A program made the position numbers and the translations under genes. This document shows positions 53,002 through 63,120 of a stretch of DNA of 64,000 nt, one piece after another. Source of the stretch: Verrucomicrobiales bacterium (GTDB lineage: Bacteria > Verrucomicrobiota > Verrucomicrobiia > Limisphaerales > J093); contig JACKPW010000010.1 of assembly GCA_024233215.1 (NCBI GenBank), positions 1 through 64,000 of the forward strand, read 5' to 3'. The notes under the pieces are model-generated. The model did no database searches, was not told where the DNA came from, and saw only the letters and a program-made list of their open reading frames with translations. Positions within the stretch are counted from its first letter, which is position 1. Every line of letters starts with the position of its first letter.

Positions 53002-55923
53002 ATGAGCAGTCCATCCCAAGCCTCCGCCCCCCCGAAACGCCGACGCCTCCTCCGCCTCCTCGCATGGCTCGCCGCGGCCGGCCTGCTGTTGATCATCGGC
53101 GCCTACGTGCTCCTCACCAGTGGGGCCTTCATCAAAGGGGTTGTCATTCCCCGGGTGGGCCGGGCGATGAACGCCGAGGTCACCGTCGACGCCGTGAGCC
53201 TGCACCCCTTCTCCCAGGTCGTCGTGCGGAATCTCCGGGTGGTGCCTGACGGGGAGGACGAACTGTTGAGTCTGAAGGAAGCCCGGTTGGACTACTCCCT
53301 GATGCGGATCCTCCGGGGCCACCTGGAGATCGAATCCGTGTTGCTGGATTCGCCCCGGCTGACCGTGAGCCAGTCCGCCGATGGACACAGCAACTACGAC
53401 CCGCTGCTGCAAGGCTCCGCTCCGACCAACCCGGAGGAAGCCCCGAGCGGAACCGCGCCGAGCCTTCGCTTGGGCAAGTTTGAGATTCGCAACGCAACCG
53501 TGGTGTACCGCCAGGAGACCTCGGCGGATGGGAGCCTGACTGCTGAAGTGACCGTTCCCCGTTTTTCCCTCTCCAACCTCGCCAACAGCGAGACCGCGCA
53601 AACCGAATTGGAGGCCGCCATTCGGTTCGGGTCACGGCAGGGGGCCACCAACCACGAGCTGGCCGGGACCCTGACAGGAAGCCTCACAGCCACCCTGAAT
53701 CCGGAACTGGAGCCGACGAAGGTGGCAGGCGAGGTTCGCTACTCCACCACCACTGCCACGGGCGCGTTCGCCGAGGCCGCGGGTCTGGGGGCCAGGCTGA
53801 AGGCCAACATCACTCCCGACCGGTTCGAAGAACTGGCCCTTGATTTCGCCCGCGGAGACCTGGCCCTGGGCCGCCTAACGGTCAGTGGGCCTTTCAGCCT
53901 CCAGCAGTTGACAGGGAATCTGCACTGCGAACTCGGCGGGATCGGCCCCGAGGTGCTGAGCCTTTTGGGAGGACAATACGGGATCGGCTTCGGCCGGACA
54001 CAGCTGGCGGCGGCCTACGATGTCCGGATCGCCGACGAGGCCCGAAGCGTCCGGGCCTCGGGCACCTTCCGGGCCGACCAGTTCGGCCTGGTCATGGGTC
54101 AGGTCGCCACGCCGCCCCTGGATCTCTCTCTCACGGAAGACATCGAGGTGGACCTGAAGTCCGCCGCCCTGACCTTGAACCGACTCAACTTCGAGGCGAA
54201 GCAGAACGGTGAGCCCCGCCTCACCGCCCGCTTGAGCCAGCCGCTGCAGGTCGCGTGGGAGAAGGGGGTGGAGGGCCTCGAGGATTCCACGTTCGAGGTG
54301 GTGCTTTCGAACCTGGATTTCAAAGACTGGCGGGCGTTGCTCGGACCGGAGATCGAGGCGGGACGGCTGGATGGCCGGTTGGGACTGGAGGTGCGCAATT
54401 CCGGCAGCGAGATTGGGATCAACCTGGACTCCCGGCTGAGCAGATTCACCGGGGTGTTCGGCTCCGCCAGAGTGCAGGATTTTGGCGCCACATTGGCCGT
54501 TCTCACCACCGTCACCAACCAGGTCGCCGTGTTTCGAGAGACCAGCCTGAGCCTTCCCCCCACCGCGCTGGCCACCAACCGGATCACGATGACAGGCTCC
54601 ATCGACGCACGGGACACCGACCACATCGGCGGTCACCTGCGGCTTGCTTCCGACGCACTCGACCTGACTCCCCAACTGGCTTGGTTTGGCGAAGCTCCCG
54701 AGGCGACGGCACCGGGCGGCCCTGAGGCCGGCGAGTTGCCGGCTCCCCCGGAGCCGCTGGTCCTGCCGTTCAAGGATTTCGTGGCAGAGGCGACCATCGG
54801 ACACCTTCTCGCCGGCGAGATCTCGGTGACCAATCTGGATACCCGCATTCTGCTCGACGGTGGGAGGGTGGTGTTGGAACCGCTGACCCTCGTCTTCAAC
54901 GGCGCTCCGGCCCGCGGTGCCGTGCGACTCGACATGACAGCACCCGCCTGGGCCTACGATATCGACCTGGATGCCCGCAACGTGCCGCTGGCGCCGATGG
55001 TCAACACCTTCCAACCGGAGCGCAGGGGTGTGGTCGGCGGGACAATCTCTGCCGTCGGTCAGATCCAGGGTGCCGGCTTCACCGGGGACGACCTGAGGAA
55101 GAGCCTGCAAGGCAAGTTCGATATCGGCACCACCAACCTCGCGCTCAAGCTGGTGGATGTGACGAACCCGCTCATCCGAACCATCGCGGGAGTGGCCACC
55201 GAGTTGCCCGGCCTGATTCGCAATCCCGCCGGGGCGTTGCAGGGCCTTGTCGGACGGCTCACCGGCGGCGAGAGCAGTGGAGATCCCGCCTGGCTGAACA
55301 CGCTTTCCCAGCCGCCGATCAATGTCATCGCCCTCGCCGGCGGTGCGGGCGACGGGAGAATCAACCTGACCACCGCCGCCCTCCAGACTCCCGCCTTTCG
55401 GGTGGGGACTCACGGGACAGTCACCCTGGCCTCTTCCCTGATGGACTCGACGGTCAGCCTGCCGGTGGAGATGTCCCTGAGCCGCTCGCTGGCCGCCAAA
55501 CTGGGTCAACTTGCCGCGAACACCCCGACCAATCAAGCCTTCGTGGCATTGCCGGAGTTCTTCTCCCTCGGGGGCACTCTGGAGAAACCCACCCGGGAAT
55601 TGAAGGCGATCGCCCTGGCCCAAATGGGCGCCGCCTCCGCAGCGAATCTCAGCGGCGATTCCGGCGGTGTGGCCCAGCAGATTGGCGGAGCGCTGAACGT
55701 CCTGCAGGGGTTGGGCGGGGCAGGCCAGGCCGGTGCGGAAAGCGCAGCCACCAATGCAGCTCCCTCGCTTGGGGGACTCCTGGAGGGCATTCAAAAAGCG
55801 ACGGGCGGGCAGAAGCCAGGTAACACCAACCAGTCCCCGCTGGGAGGCATTCTTAACGGCATCCTCTCACCCCAGTCCTCGGGGGGGACTCCGACGACCA
55901 ACGCCGCCCCGGCGAAGCGTTGA
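53002..55923 (+). CDS. AsmA/TamB-like family envelope protein
   Basis: 973 residues. A cytoplasmic Arg-rich start (PKRRRLLRLLAW) and one membrane helix (LLAWLAAAGLLLIIGAYVLL, about 17-36) come first. A long beta-rich periplasmic part with the AsmA beginning follows (AMNAEVTVDAVSLHPFSQVVVRNLRV, SLKEARLDYSLMRILRGHLEIESVLLDSPRL). AsmA-like proteins form a beta-taco bridge that moves phospholipids between the membranes. The end (about 900-973) is Gly/Ala/Asn/Pro-rich, with GGLLEGIQKAT and GGILNGILSPQ repeats. Convergent with the cyclase gene, 54 bp apart. Confidence 0.82.
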   Translation: MSSPSQASAPPKRRRLLRLLAWLAAAGLLLIIGAYVLLTSGAFIKGVVIPRVGRAMNAEVTVDAVSLHPFSQVVVRNLRVVPDGEDELLSLKEARLDYSLMRILRGHLEIESVLLDSPRLTVSQSADGHSNYDPLLQGSAPTNPEEAPSGTAPSLRLGKFEIRNATVVYRQETSADGSLTAEVTVPRFSLSNLANSETAQTELEAAIRFGSRQGATNHELAGTLTGSLTATLNPELEPTKVAGEVRYSTTTATGAFAEAAGLGARLKANITPDRFEELALDFARGDLALGRLTVSGPFSLQQLTGNLHCELGGIGPEVLSLLGGQYGIGFGRTQLAAAYDVRIADEARSVRASGTFRADQFGLVMGQVATPPLDLSLTEDIEVDLKSAALTLNRLNFEAKQNGEPRLTARLSQPLQVAWEKGVEGLEDSTFEVVLSNLDFKDWRALLGPEIEAGRLDGRLGLEVRNSGSEIGINLDSRLSRFTGVFGSARVQDFGATLAVLTTVTNQVAVFRETSLSLPPTALATNRITMTGSIDARDTDHIGGHLRLASDALDLTPQLAWFGEAPEATAPGGPEAGELPAPPEPLVLPFKDFVAEATIGHLLAGEISVTNLDTRILLDGGRVVLEPLTLVFNGAPARGAVRLDMTAPAWAYDIDLDARNVPLAPMVNTFQPERRGVVGGTISAVGQIQGAGFTGDDLRKSLQGKFDIGTTNLALKLVDVTNPLIRTIAGVATELPGLIRNPAGALQGLVGRLTGGESSGDPAWLNTLSQPPINVIALAGGAGDGRINLTTAALQTPAFRVGTHGTVTLASSLMDSTVSLPVEMSLSRSLAAKLGQLAANTPTNQAFVALPEFFSLGGTLEKPTRELKAIALAQMGAASAANLSGDSGGVAQQIGGALNVLQGLGGAGQAGAESAATNAAPSLGGLLEGIQKATGGQKPGNTNQSPLGGILNGILSPQSSGGTPTTNAAPAKR

Positions 55924-55977
55924 GGATCGACTCCCGGCTTAACGACCTCCCATCCGAACGAAGCCAACACCGCCCCC

Positions 55978-58095
55978 TCACGCCTCGGGTGTCCGGGGCG
56001 GAACGGGAGCTTGGTCGTCCCAAAGCACCTCGTAGATCTCCACATCTCCGGCAATCCCCTTGAGTTGCACCGGCGGAAGCGGGCGGCACCGGGCCGCCAA
56101 TGCCGGGTCCAGGCGCTCCAACTCCGCCTTCGTGGACGGGCTGATGATGATGCGATTCCTTCCGGACACGCTCTCCAACCGGCTGGCCAGGTTCACCTCC
56201 CGTCCAAAGACGGTGTAGTTGAAGATGTGCGCCTCAGACCCCATCAGTCCCACCATGGCGGTTCCGCTGTTGATGCCGATCCCCAGGGCCAGCTCCGGGA
56301 CCAGCATCAGCGGGGCCTCGCCACGAGCGGCCCTTCCCTGGTTTTCGGTCTCACGCCGCCGGTTCGTCTGAGCCCGCTCCGCGTTCAGGGAGGCCACGGC
56401 GCGCTGGGATTCGATGGCGGCCCGAACGCACGCCGCCGCGTGGGCCTCCGTCGGGATCGGAGCCCCCCAGAAGGCCATGACGCAGTCCCCAATGTACTTG
56501 TCCAGCGTGCCGCCATGACGCTTGACCTGGTCGGCAATCGCCGCCAGCACCTCGTTCACCACCTCCAGCGTGCGGCTGGCATGGGACTCCCGCAATGCCT
56601 CGGCTTCGGCGCCCGTGGCCCCGGCAGCACGGACCGCCGCCTGCGCCTGCTCTTCCTGTTGTTCAGTCATTCGTGTGAAGCCACGCACGTCCGCGAACAT
56701 CACGGTTAGGGGCCGAAGCGCCCCCCGCAACGAAAGCTGCTTTCGGGCGAGCAAGTCCGTCACCACGTCCGGCGAGACGATCTTCGAGAACACCGATCGA
56801 ACCCGTCGCTGCTCGCTTCGCTCGAACACCACGCGGTAGGTGACCGTGGTGAGGTGGGTCAGCAAAAGGGCTCCCAACAGCGGGGAGACCAGCGGCAGCC
56901 AGAAGCGCTGACCCCCGAACAGCCACAGCGCCAAACCGACATAACCCAGGAGAATCATCACAATGACAACGGAAGAAATCACCGGACGCATGCGCCAGGT
57001 GACGACCGCCGCCACCCCCCCCATGATGAGGATGCAGCAGAGCTCAAGCCATCCCGCGGGCGGTTTGATGAAGCGCTGCAGCAGGAGGCTGTTTGCCACG
57101 TTCCAGTGCAGGCTCACCAGGTAGGTCTCCTTCTCCAGGGGCGTCGGCCCGACGTCCGAAATGTTGCTGCCCGTCCCCAGCGAACCCACCACCACCGTAT
57201 GATCCGCCAGCGCGGCTTCCAGATTGGTCTCACCGGATTGGCGGTAGTCATCCATCGCCAGCACATCGGTAAAGGACGCCTTGAACAGGCGGGCGTCATT
57301 CCACGCCAGCGACCAGTCCACGTAGAACATCCCCTCCCGATCCAGGGGAATGTCGATCGCCGGTGAGCCATCCACGCGTGGCAGCGTCAACCGGCCCGGG
57401 CGGATTACGGCGTTTGCCAGATCCAGCCCAAGCCGGTCCTCCACCAGGCGGATGCCAAGATGCCAGACGCGCCCCAATTCGGCGTCATCGCGAAAGGGGC
57501 GAGCCCGCCGGATCACCCCGTCCTCATCACGGTCCGCGGTGGCGTAGCCCAGTGCGAGAGCGTTCGTCGCCAGCGGATCAATGGGACGCAGAGCCCGCCA
57601 CTCGTTGGTGATCACCTCGCCGGGGCAACCGAGCAGGACGTTGCCGGCCTGCTTGAGCTGCCGGCCAAAGAAATCATCCGCGCTGAGCAGGTTCCCGGAT
57701 TCGTCCGGCAGCCGCGTCTCCATGAAGTCGCGGTGCCGGTCCAGGAAGAAGACGTCGAGTCCCACGCGGTCGGCGCGTTCCGACGCCAATTCGCGCACCA
57801 ACCGGCCAAACAACTGCCTTGGCCACGGCCAGTGGAAACCCAGTGCGTCGTTGACCAGTCTCAGGTCGTCATCATCGATGAAGATCGCCGCGAGGTTCGT
57901 GGCCGCCGGCTGGTCGGCGTCGAAGCCCAGCCGCATTCGCCAGTCGTAGGTCAACAATTCCAGATGATGGAGGACGCCACCATCATTCCCGCGATGGAGG
58001 ACGAGCCCCGGTCCGAACCGGGCTGCACAGACCACAAGAATCGCCGCCGAGGCGACCAGAACCGGGGTCAGGCGAGAGGCTCCGGGGCGGGACAT
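55978..58095 (-). CDS. CHASE2-domain class III adenylate/guanylate cyclase
   Basis: 705 residues from ATG 58095 (MSRPGASRLTPVLVAS); an upstream ATG at 58140 would place the start inside a terminator hairpin. After one membrane helix the CHASE2 sensor (about 25-325; LELLTYDWRMRLGF, SERADRVGLDVFFLDRHRDFME, GTGSNISDVGPTPLEKE) faces outward. Three more helices (about 335-415) lead to the catalytic domain (about 450-690). Metal-binding Asp in TVMFADVRGFTRM and the second Asp in DKYIGDCVMAFWGAP are present, with NSGTAMVG before the end. It should make cAMP or cGMP. It follows the FecR gene, a frequent pairing. Confidence 0.9.
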   Translation of the reverse strand: MSRPGASRLTPVLVASAAILVVCAARFGPGLVLHRGNDGGVLHHLELLTYDWRMRLGFDADQPAATNLAAIFIDDDDLRLVNDALGFHWPWPRQLFGRLVRELASERADRVGLDVFFLDRHRDFMETRLPDESGNLLSADDFFGRQLKQAGNVLLGCPGEVITNEWRALRPIDPLATNALALGYATADRDEDGVIRRARPFRDDAELGRVWHLGIRLVEDRLGLDLANAVIRPGRLTLPRVDGSPAIDIPLDREGMFYVDWSLAWNDARLFKASFTDVLAMDDYRQSGETNLEAALADHTVVVGSLGTGSNISDVGPTPLEKETYLVSLHWNVANSLLLQRFIKPPAGWLELCCILIMGGVAAVVTWRMRPVISSVVIVMILLGYVGLALWLFGGQRFWLPLVSPLLGALLLTHLTTVTYRVVFERSEQRRVRSVFSKIVSPDVVTDLLARKQLSLRGALRPLTVMFADVRGFTRMTEQQEEQAQAAVRAAGATGAEAEALRESHASRTLEVVNEVLAAIADQVKRHGGTLDKYIGDCVMAFWGAPIPTEAHAAACVRAAIESQRAVASLNAERAQTNRRRETENQGRAARGEAPLMLVPELALGIGINSGTAMVGLMGSEAHIFNYTVFGREVNLASRLESVSGRNRIIISPSTKAELERLDPALAARCRPLPPVQLKGIAGDVEIYEVLWDDQAPVPPRTPEA

Positions 58096-58110
58096 GTGGT
58101 GACGCGGGGG

Positions 58111-58146
58111 AAATGAAAAACCCGGGATGACCTGAGCCATCCCGGG
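58111..58146 (-). terminator. Rho-independent terminator between FecR and cyclase genes
   Basis: On the minus strand CCCGGGATG-N8-CATCCCGGG forms a 9-bp stem followed by TTTTTCATTT. It stands 25 bp after the FecR stop and 16 bp before the cyclase ATG, so it may limit, rather than abolish, transcription of the cyclase. Confidence 0.85.
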
Positions 58147-58170
58147 CTGAAAGGAGCACGAAGGCCGGCG

Positions 58171-59019
58171 TTATTCGCCTTCCGGATACGGATGTCCGGG
58201 GGCTGCCATGATGGGCGTGGAAGGCTCGGTCACCACCGGGATCACCCACGGCGTTCCGGCACCACCCGAACCCACAGGAACGATGCCCGGGCGACCAGGC
58301 ATGCTCCAGAGGGGGCTCGGAGCCCAGCCCGAAGGCGTCGTTCCGCCACCGACCGAGGCAAACTCCTGCAGGCCTCGAGCGGCTTCCTCGATTTCGAGGT
58401 TGATGCTCGGCAGAATCTCAATGACACCACCACGGTTGTTGTTCAGCGCCGGATCGAACATGTAACCGCCGAGCACGTCGAAATTCGTGGGTTCGGTCGC
58501 ACCCGGAGCCATGTAGCGGACGTAACCGCTGCCCTGCGAGATGGCAAACTCACCGCGGCCGGTAACCACACAGCGGCTTCCCCGAATGCCGCAGGTGCTC
58601 ACTGGCGTCTTCACTTCCCACTTGGAGGACGGTGAGAGTTTGCGAACCACCGCGTGGATCTTGCCCTGGGGCAGTCCGAGCTCCGTGGTCGCCATCTTTT
58701 CACCCGCGCCCTCGGCAACCTGGAGCGTCGTCAACTCAAGAGTGGTGTCCGGGCTCACGCGCACCCCGGGACCGTTGGCGCCAAGATCCAAGTCCACGAC
58801 ACCCGCGGCGTCGGTCTTGACCGCAGCCCCTTGCGGCAACACCGTGCCCGCTTGAAGCGTGTTCCACGTGGCGCCGTCCACCGTGTATGAAGCACCTCCA
58901 GCACGGATGGCCTGAACCTTGGCCGATCCAGCCGCCGCCATTGCCGAAAGCGACGCACCAGCCATTGCCACCGCACCAATTACCACCAACCCCGAGAAAA
59001 GCCGCGCATTTCGTTTCAT
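58171..59019 (-). CDS. FecR-domain secreted protein
   Basis: 282 residues from ATG 59019 (MKRNARLFSG), giving a signal peptide (LVVIGAVAMAGASLSAMAAAGSA); 34 further upstream codons lie beyond the promoter and are rejected. The FecR domain spans about 40-190: VLPQGAAVKTDAAGVVDLDLG, RVSPDTTLELTTL, KIHAVVRKLSPSSKWEVKTPVSTCGIRGSRCVV, with TPVSTCGIRG as the FecR motif. The two Cys may pair. The rest is Gly/Pro-rich and unstructured (SPLWSMPGRPGIVPVGSGGAG). FecR proteins respond to envelope signals, often with sigma regulators or cyclases. It has its own promoter and a downstream terminator before the cyclase gene. Confidence 0.88.
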   Translation of the reverse strand: MKRNARLFSGLVVIGAVAMAGASLSAMAAAGSAKVQAIRAGGASYTVDGATWNTLQAGTVLPQGAAVKTDAAGVVDLDLGANGPGVRVSPDTTLELTTLQVAEGAGEKMATTELGLPQGKIHAVVRKLSPSSKWEVKTPVSTCGIRGSRCVVTGRGEFAISQGSGYVRYMAPGATEPTNFDVLGGYMFDPALNNNRGGVIEILPSINLEIEEAARGLQEFASVGGGTTPSGWAPSPLWSMPGRPGIVPVGSGGAGTPWVIPVVTEPSTPIMAAPGHPYPEGE

Positions 59020-59062
59020 AGACGTACTCCTGACTATCGAGATTTCATCCAAATCCGGCGGC

Positions 59063-59090
59063 AGTTTACGATTCCTGAGGTGAGTGTCAA
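59063..59090 (-). promoter_or_regulatory. Sigma70-like promoter of the FecR gene
   Basis: On the minus strand TTGACA (59090-59085), a 16-bp spacer and TAAACT (59068-59063), about 40 bp before the ATG. The rest of the gap up to 59388 (about 300 bp) shows no gene; GC-rich short frames there are not coding-like. Confidence 0.55.
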
Positions 59091-59388
59091 TGGCATAATT
59101 CATTGTCTTGCCCCCCCCCAAGCCGACGCGTAAGTGCTTGTCTTCGTTTTAACTCTGCTGGCGCAGCCTGCCTGCACCGGCGAATCCCGCGCAGCCCCCT
59201 CCGAAGCCCCTCAAAACCACCCCGAAAACCCCTTCCCGGAGAGGTTCCCCCACCTGCGCCAATCACCCGACCAAGCCCCGAAACCGCACTTTCCGGTTCA
59301 AGTTCCCACCGGTCCCTGCTAACCTCATTGGCGCTCGCGCGCGGCGCGCGACCGGGATCAAGAGCAGCGAAACCGCAAAATCGAACGT

Positions 59389-60132
59389 ATGGCCGGACAT
59401 AGCAAGTGGGCTAAGGTCAAGCACTTCAAGGGAGCGATCGACGCCAAGCGGGCGAAAATCTTCGCCAAGCTGGCACGCGAAATCACCATCGCCGCCCGAC
59501 TCGGCGGGGGCGATCCCGGCATGAACCCCCGGCTTCGGATGGTCCTGTTGAAGTGCCGTAACGCCAACGTCCCGGCGGACAACATCGAGCGGGCCATCAA
59601 GAAGGGCACCGGCGAAGGCGACACCGCCATCTACGAGGATCTCACCTACGAGATCTTCGGCCCCGCCGGGGTTGGCATCCTGGTCGAGGTCAGCACGGAC
59701 AACCGAAATCGGGCGGCGTCGGAGATCCGCGCGATCCTCACTCGCAACGGCGGCAACATCGCCACCGCCGGCGCGGTATCCCGGCTCTTCCAGCGGAAAG
59801 GACAGCTTCTCGTATCCCGGACCACCACGGGTGAGGACCTGCTGATGGAACTGGCGATCGAGGCCGGGGCGGAGGATTTTCGGGTCACGGAGGATTGCTA
59901 TGAGATCCTCACCGAACCCGGCAATTTCGAGGCCGTGCACCAGGCTTTCGAGGAGAAGGGAATTGCGTGTGACCACGCCGAGGTCACCGCGCTCCCCACC
60001 CTGCCGGCACCGGTCACCACCACCGGCGATGCGGCGGCGGTCAACCGTTTGATCGAGGCCTTGGAGGATCACGATGACGTCAACGAGGTCTTTTCCAACG
60101 CCGAATTCCAGGGAGAGGCGGCCGATGCCTGA
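59389..60132 (+). CDS. yebC: YebC/PmpR-family protein
   Basis: A 247-residue protein with the family start MAGHSKWAKVKHFKGAIDAKRAKIF and the middle KCRNANVPADNIERAIKKGTGEGD, which is highly conserved. YebC proteins were known as DNA-binding regulators and are now linked to translation, easing ribosome stalling at proline runs. The fold is three domains of alpha/beta; all parts are here. The next gene (MMPL exporter) begins 50 bp later, so the two may be co-transcribed; no functional link is obvious. Confidence 0.95.
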   Translation: MAGHSKWAKVKHFKGAIDAKRAKIFAKLAREITIAARLGGGDPGMNPRLRMVLLKCRNANVPADNIERAIKKGTGEGDTAIYEDLTYEIFGPAGVGILVEVSTDNRNRAASEIRAILTRNGGNIATAGAVSRLFQRKGQLLVSRTTTGEDLLMELAIEAGAEDFRVTEDCYEILTEPGNFEAVHQAFEEKGIACDHAEVTALPTLPAPVTTTGDAAAVNRLIEALEDHDDVNEVFSNAEFQGEAADA

Positions 60133-60182
60133 TCCCTGTTTCGTCCGCGTCCCGTGGTGTTGACCCCGGACCCAGGCCGCCC

Positions 60183-62933
60183 ATGAGCCATTCCCCGGAT
60201 CCGGTCGTCGCCCGCCTCCTTCGCCGGTTGGCCCGTGCCGTTCACGACCGCCCCCGCTGGTTCTTTTACCCGCAGGCGGTGCTGTTTCTCCTCTCGCTGC
60301 TCTTCACGGTGCAGCACCTGCAGTTCGACACCAACCGCGATAATCTCGTCGCCAATGACCGGCAGTCCCGCCGCGACTACCTCCGGTTCATGGAGGAGTT
60401 CAACGCGCAGAGTGAACTGGTGGCGGTGGTGGAGAGCGAGGACATCGAGAAGAACCGGCAGTTCGTCGAGCGCCTGGGAGCCCGACTGGAGACGGAAACG
60501 AACCTCTTCTCCGACGTCTTCTACAAGGGCGACTTCAAGATGATGGGGCCGAAGGCGCTGTTGTTTGTCACCAACAGCGTCATTCTGGACGAAATGGCGA
60601 CCCGACTTACCGAGGCCCGGCCGGTGCTCGAACGCTTCTCGCAGGTCACCAACCTCAACTCCCTCTTCGGCCTGATCATCCAGGAGTTCCGCGCGGCAGG
60701 CCAGACCGCTGATGACACGCCCCCGGCGATGTTGCAGGCCCTGCCGGCCCTGGCGCGCATCGCCGATCAGGCGGTGGACGCCCTGACCCGCCCCGGTGTC
60801 CCGCCCTCCCCGGGGGTGACCGCGCTCTTTGACAGTGGCGCCGAGGCGGAAAGCAGCCTCTACATCACCTTCTCCAGCAATCGCATCTACCTCGTCACCG
60901 CGCGCCCCCGCAACGCCCAGGTCAGTGAGATGGCGGTGCAACGGCTGCGCGACCTGGTTGCGACCACCCGGGGGGAGGTCCCCGGGGTGAATGTCGGGGT
61001 CACCGGCGAACCCGTCCTCGAAGTCGACGAAATGGCCCAGTCCCAACGCGACATGGCCGTCGCCACCGCCCTGGCCCTGGTGCTTTGCGGACTGCTGTTC
61101 ATCTACGGCTATCGCGAAACCGGCCGTCCCTTGAAGGCCATGGCGTGCCTGGTGGTCGGACTCGTTTACACGCTCGGTTTCGCCACCGCCACCATCGGCC
61201 ATCTCAACCTCCTGACCATCACTTTCCTCCCGATTCTCGTCGGGTTGGCGATCGATTTCGGGATCCACCTGGTCACCCGGTATGAGGAGGAACTGCGTCA
61301 CGGCAGGACGGAACAGGAGGCCGTCGAGACGGCGCTCGTGCACACCGGCCGGGGCATCTTCACCGGGGCCCTGACCACCGCCGGGGCGTTCTTCGCCATG
61401 GGCCTGGCGGATTTCAAGGGCATCCGCGAGATGGGCATCATCAGTGGCGGCGGGTTGCTCATCAGCCTCGTCCCCATGATGACCCTGCTCCCCGTACTGC
61501 TGCTGCGGGGTCGCCAGAACCTGATCGACCACTTCCCGGATCCTCATCGCGACAACCCACGCGCCCGGCTGGAGCGGCTGTGGATGAACCGACCGCTGCC
61601 CGTGACCCTGGTGGTGGTGGTGGTCAGCGGCGCCGCCCTGTTCCAGTTCCCGCGGGTCCGCTTCGACTACAACCTGCTCAACCTGCAGTCCCGCGGCCTC
61701 CCGGCGGTGGTCTACGAACACAAGCTCATCAACGCCGACGCCCGGTCGGTGCTGTTCGGCGCCGTCATGGTGGATTCCCTGGATGAAGCCAAGGCGCTCG
61801 AGTCGAAGCTGCTCAAGCTGCCCAGCGTCTCGGGGGTCGACAGCATGGCCCGGTTCCTCACCGAGGATCAGACGTGGAAGATGGAGGGCATCCGCCGCGT
61901 GAAATCCAAACTGGCCGGCATCGATTTCGCGGAGCCGGACGAGGCCCCGGTGGACGTTGGGGAACTGCGCCGTACCCTGCGGGACCTCCAGGCCTACCTG
62001 GGCCTGGGCGCCTCCCTCAGCGAGGCGGGTGGAGAAGCGGACCTGTCGATTGAACTGCGTCAGGTCCGCAACAGCGTCCAGCACCTGCGGCTCAAGCTGG
62101 CTCGCACCGACCACACCCTTGCAGCCAACAAACTGGGACAGTTCCAGCGCGCCCTCCTCACGGACCTCCGCGACACGTTCGAGGGAATCAAAACCCAGGT
62201 CGATTCCGAACCCCTCCGCGTGGATGACATCCCGCCGCCGTTGCGCCACCGTTTTGTCGGGAAGGACCACGACCAGTTCCTGCTCATGGTCTTCTCGAAC
62301 CTCGACCTATGGGAACGCGACAATCAGGAGCGTTTCCTCGAAGAGGTCCGGACCGTGGCTCCCAATATCACCGGGACACCGGTTCAACTGCTGGAATACA
62401 CCACCCAGCTCAAGGATTCCTACATCGAGGCGGCCTGGTATGCGGCCGCCGCGATTGCGCTCATGGTGTTGCTCCATTTCCGGAGCATCCCGGCCGTGCT
62501 GCTCGCGTTGCTGCCGGTGGGCCTGGGAATGATCTGGCTCGGCGGTTGGATGGGCTGGCAGGGCCTGCCCTTCAACCCCGCCAACATCATGACCCTCCCG
62601 CTGGTAATCGGAGTCGGTGTGACCAACGGAATTCACATCCTCAGCCGCTGCTCCGAGGAGGGCGATCCCTGCATCCTCGCCCGGAGCACGGGCAAGGCGG
62701 TGATGATGTCCGGGTTCACCACCATCCTCGGCTTCGGCAGCCTCATGGTCGCCAAACACCAGGGAATCGCCAGTCTCGGCGAACTGATGGCGGTCGGCAC
62801 CACTACCTGCATGCTCGCCGGACTCACCTTCCTCCCCACGCTCGTCGGTTGGCTGAACCGCCGCGGCTGGCACCTGCCCGGAGCCCACCGCAACGCCGAA
62901 ACCCTCCCCTCACCTGGCACGCGGCAGCCCTGA
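60183..62933 (+). CDS. RND/MMPL-family exporter (HpnN-like)
   Basis: A 916-residue membrane transporter with the duplicated RND layout of helix 1, a large periplasmic loop, five helices, then the same again. First half: helix 1 PQAVLFLLSLLFTVQ, loop to about 280, then helices with FLPILVGLAIDFGIHLVTRYEEEL, the sterol-sensing/MMPL motif with the proton-relay Asp. Second half: helix LVVVVVSGAALFQF, loop to about 745, then PLVIGVGVTNGIHILSRCSEE. The loop fingerprints (FDTNRDNLVANDRQSRRDYLRF) match the hopanoid-exporter-like HpnN group. It probably moves lipids to the outer membrane, driven by protons; the substrate is not shown here. Confidence 0.9.
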   Translation: MSHSPDPVVARLLRRLARAVHDRPRWFFYPQAVLFLLSLLFTVQHLQFDTNRDNLVANDRQSRRDYLRFMEEFNAQSELVAVVESEDIEKNRQFVERLGARLETETNLFSDVFYKGDFKMMGPKALLFVTNSVILDEMATRLTEARPVLERFSQVTNLNSLFGLIIQEFRAAGQTADDTPPAMLQALPALARIADQAVDALTRPGVPPSPGVTALFDSGAEAESSLYITFSSNRIYLVTARPRNAQVSEMAVQRLRDLVATTRGEVPGVNVGVTGEPVLEVDEMAQSQRDMAVATALALVLCGLLFIYGYRETGRPLKAMACLVVGLVYTLGFATATIGHLNLLTITFLPILVGLAIDFGIHLVTRYEEELRHGRTEQEAVETALVHTGRGIFTGALTTAGAFFAMGLADFKGIREMGIISGGGLLISLVPMMTLLPVLLLRGRQNLIDHFPDPHRDNPRARLERLWMNRPLPVTLVVVVVSGAALFQFPRVRFDYNLLNLQSRGLPAVVYEHKLINADARSVLFGAVMVDSLDEAKALESKLLKLPSVSGVDSMARFLTEDQTWKMEGIRRVKSKLAGIDFAEPDEAPVDVGELRRTLRDLQAYLGLGASLSEAGGEADLSIELRQVRNSVQHLRLKLARTDHTLAANKLGQFQRALLTDLRDTFEGIKTQVDSEPLRVDDIPPPLRHRFVGKDHDQFLLMVFSNLDLWERDNQERFLEEVRTVAPNITGTPVQLLEYTTQLKDSYIEAAWYAAAAIALMVLLHFRSIPAVLLALLPVGLGMIWLGGWMGWQGLPFNPANIMTLPLVIGVGVTNGIHILSRCSEEGDPCILARSTGKAVMMSGFTTILGFGSLMVAKHQGIASLGELMAVGTTTCMLAGLTFLPTLVGWLNRRGWHLPGAHRNAETLPSPGTRQP

Positions 62934-63120
62934 GAGCCGCGCAACTTCTTGTTGCACCCGCAACAAAAGGCCGCAGGGAAGGATGGTAAACGGAAGTTCC
63001 CCACGTGCTCCCCGGTCCGGTTCGAGTCGCCCCGGGGATGGACCGGGCTCCGTCGGAAATGCTCGCATCTTCAGGATGCTCCGCGCTATCCATGGCGCTC
63101 AAGACACAAAGCAAGACCTC

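Noticed and set aside
58096..58140. Cyclase start at 58140
   Set aside because: The start would fall within the terminator hairpin, and the extra residues (QVIPGFSFPPRHH) are the translated stem. The ATG at 58095 follows it.
60069..62270. A very long minus-strand open frame opposite the MMPL exporter gene
   Set aside because: It is antisense to a gene with clear family motifs; GC-rich third positions leave complementary frames open. The same holds for long frames opposite 17727-19571, 51122-53065 and 53875-55794.
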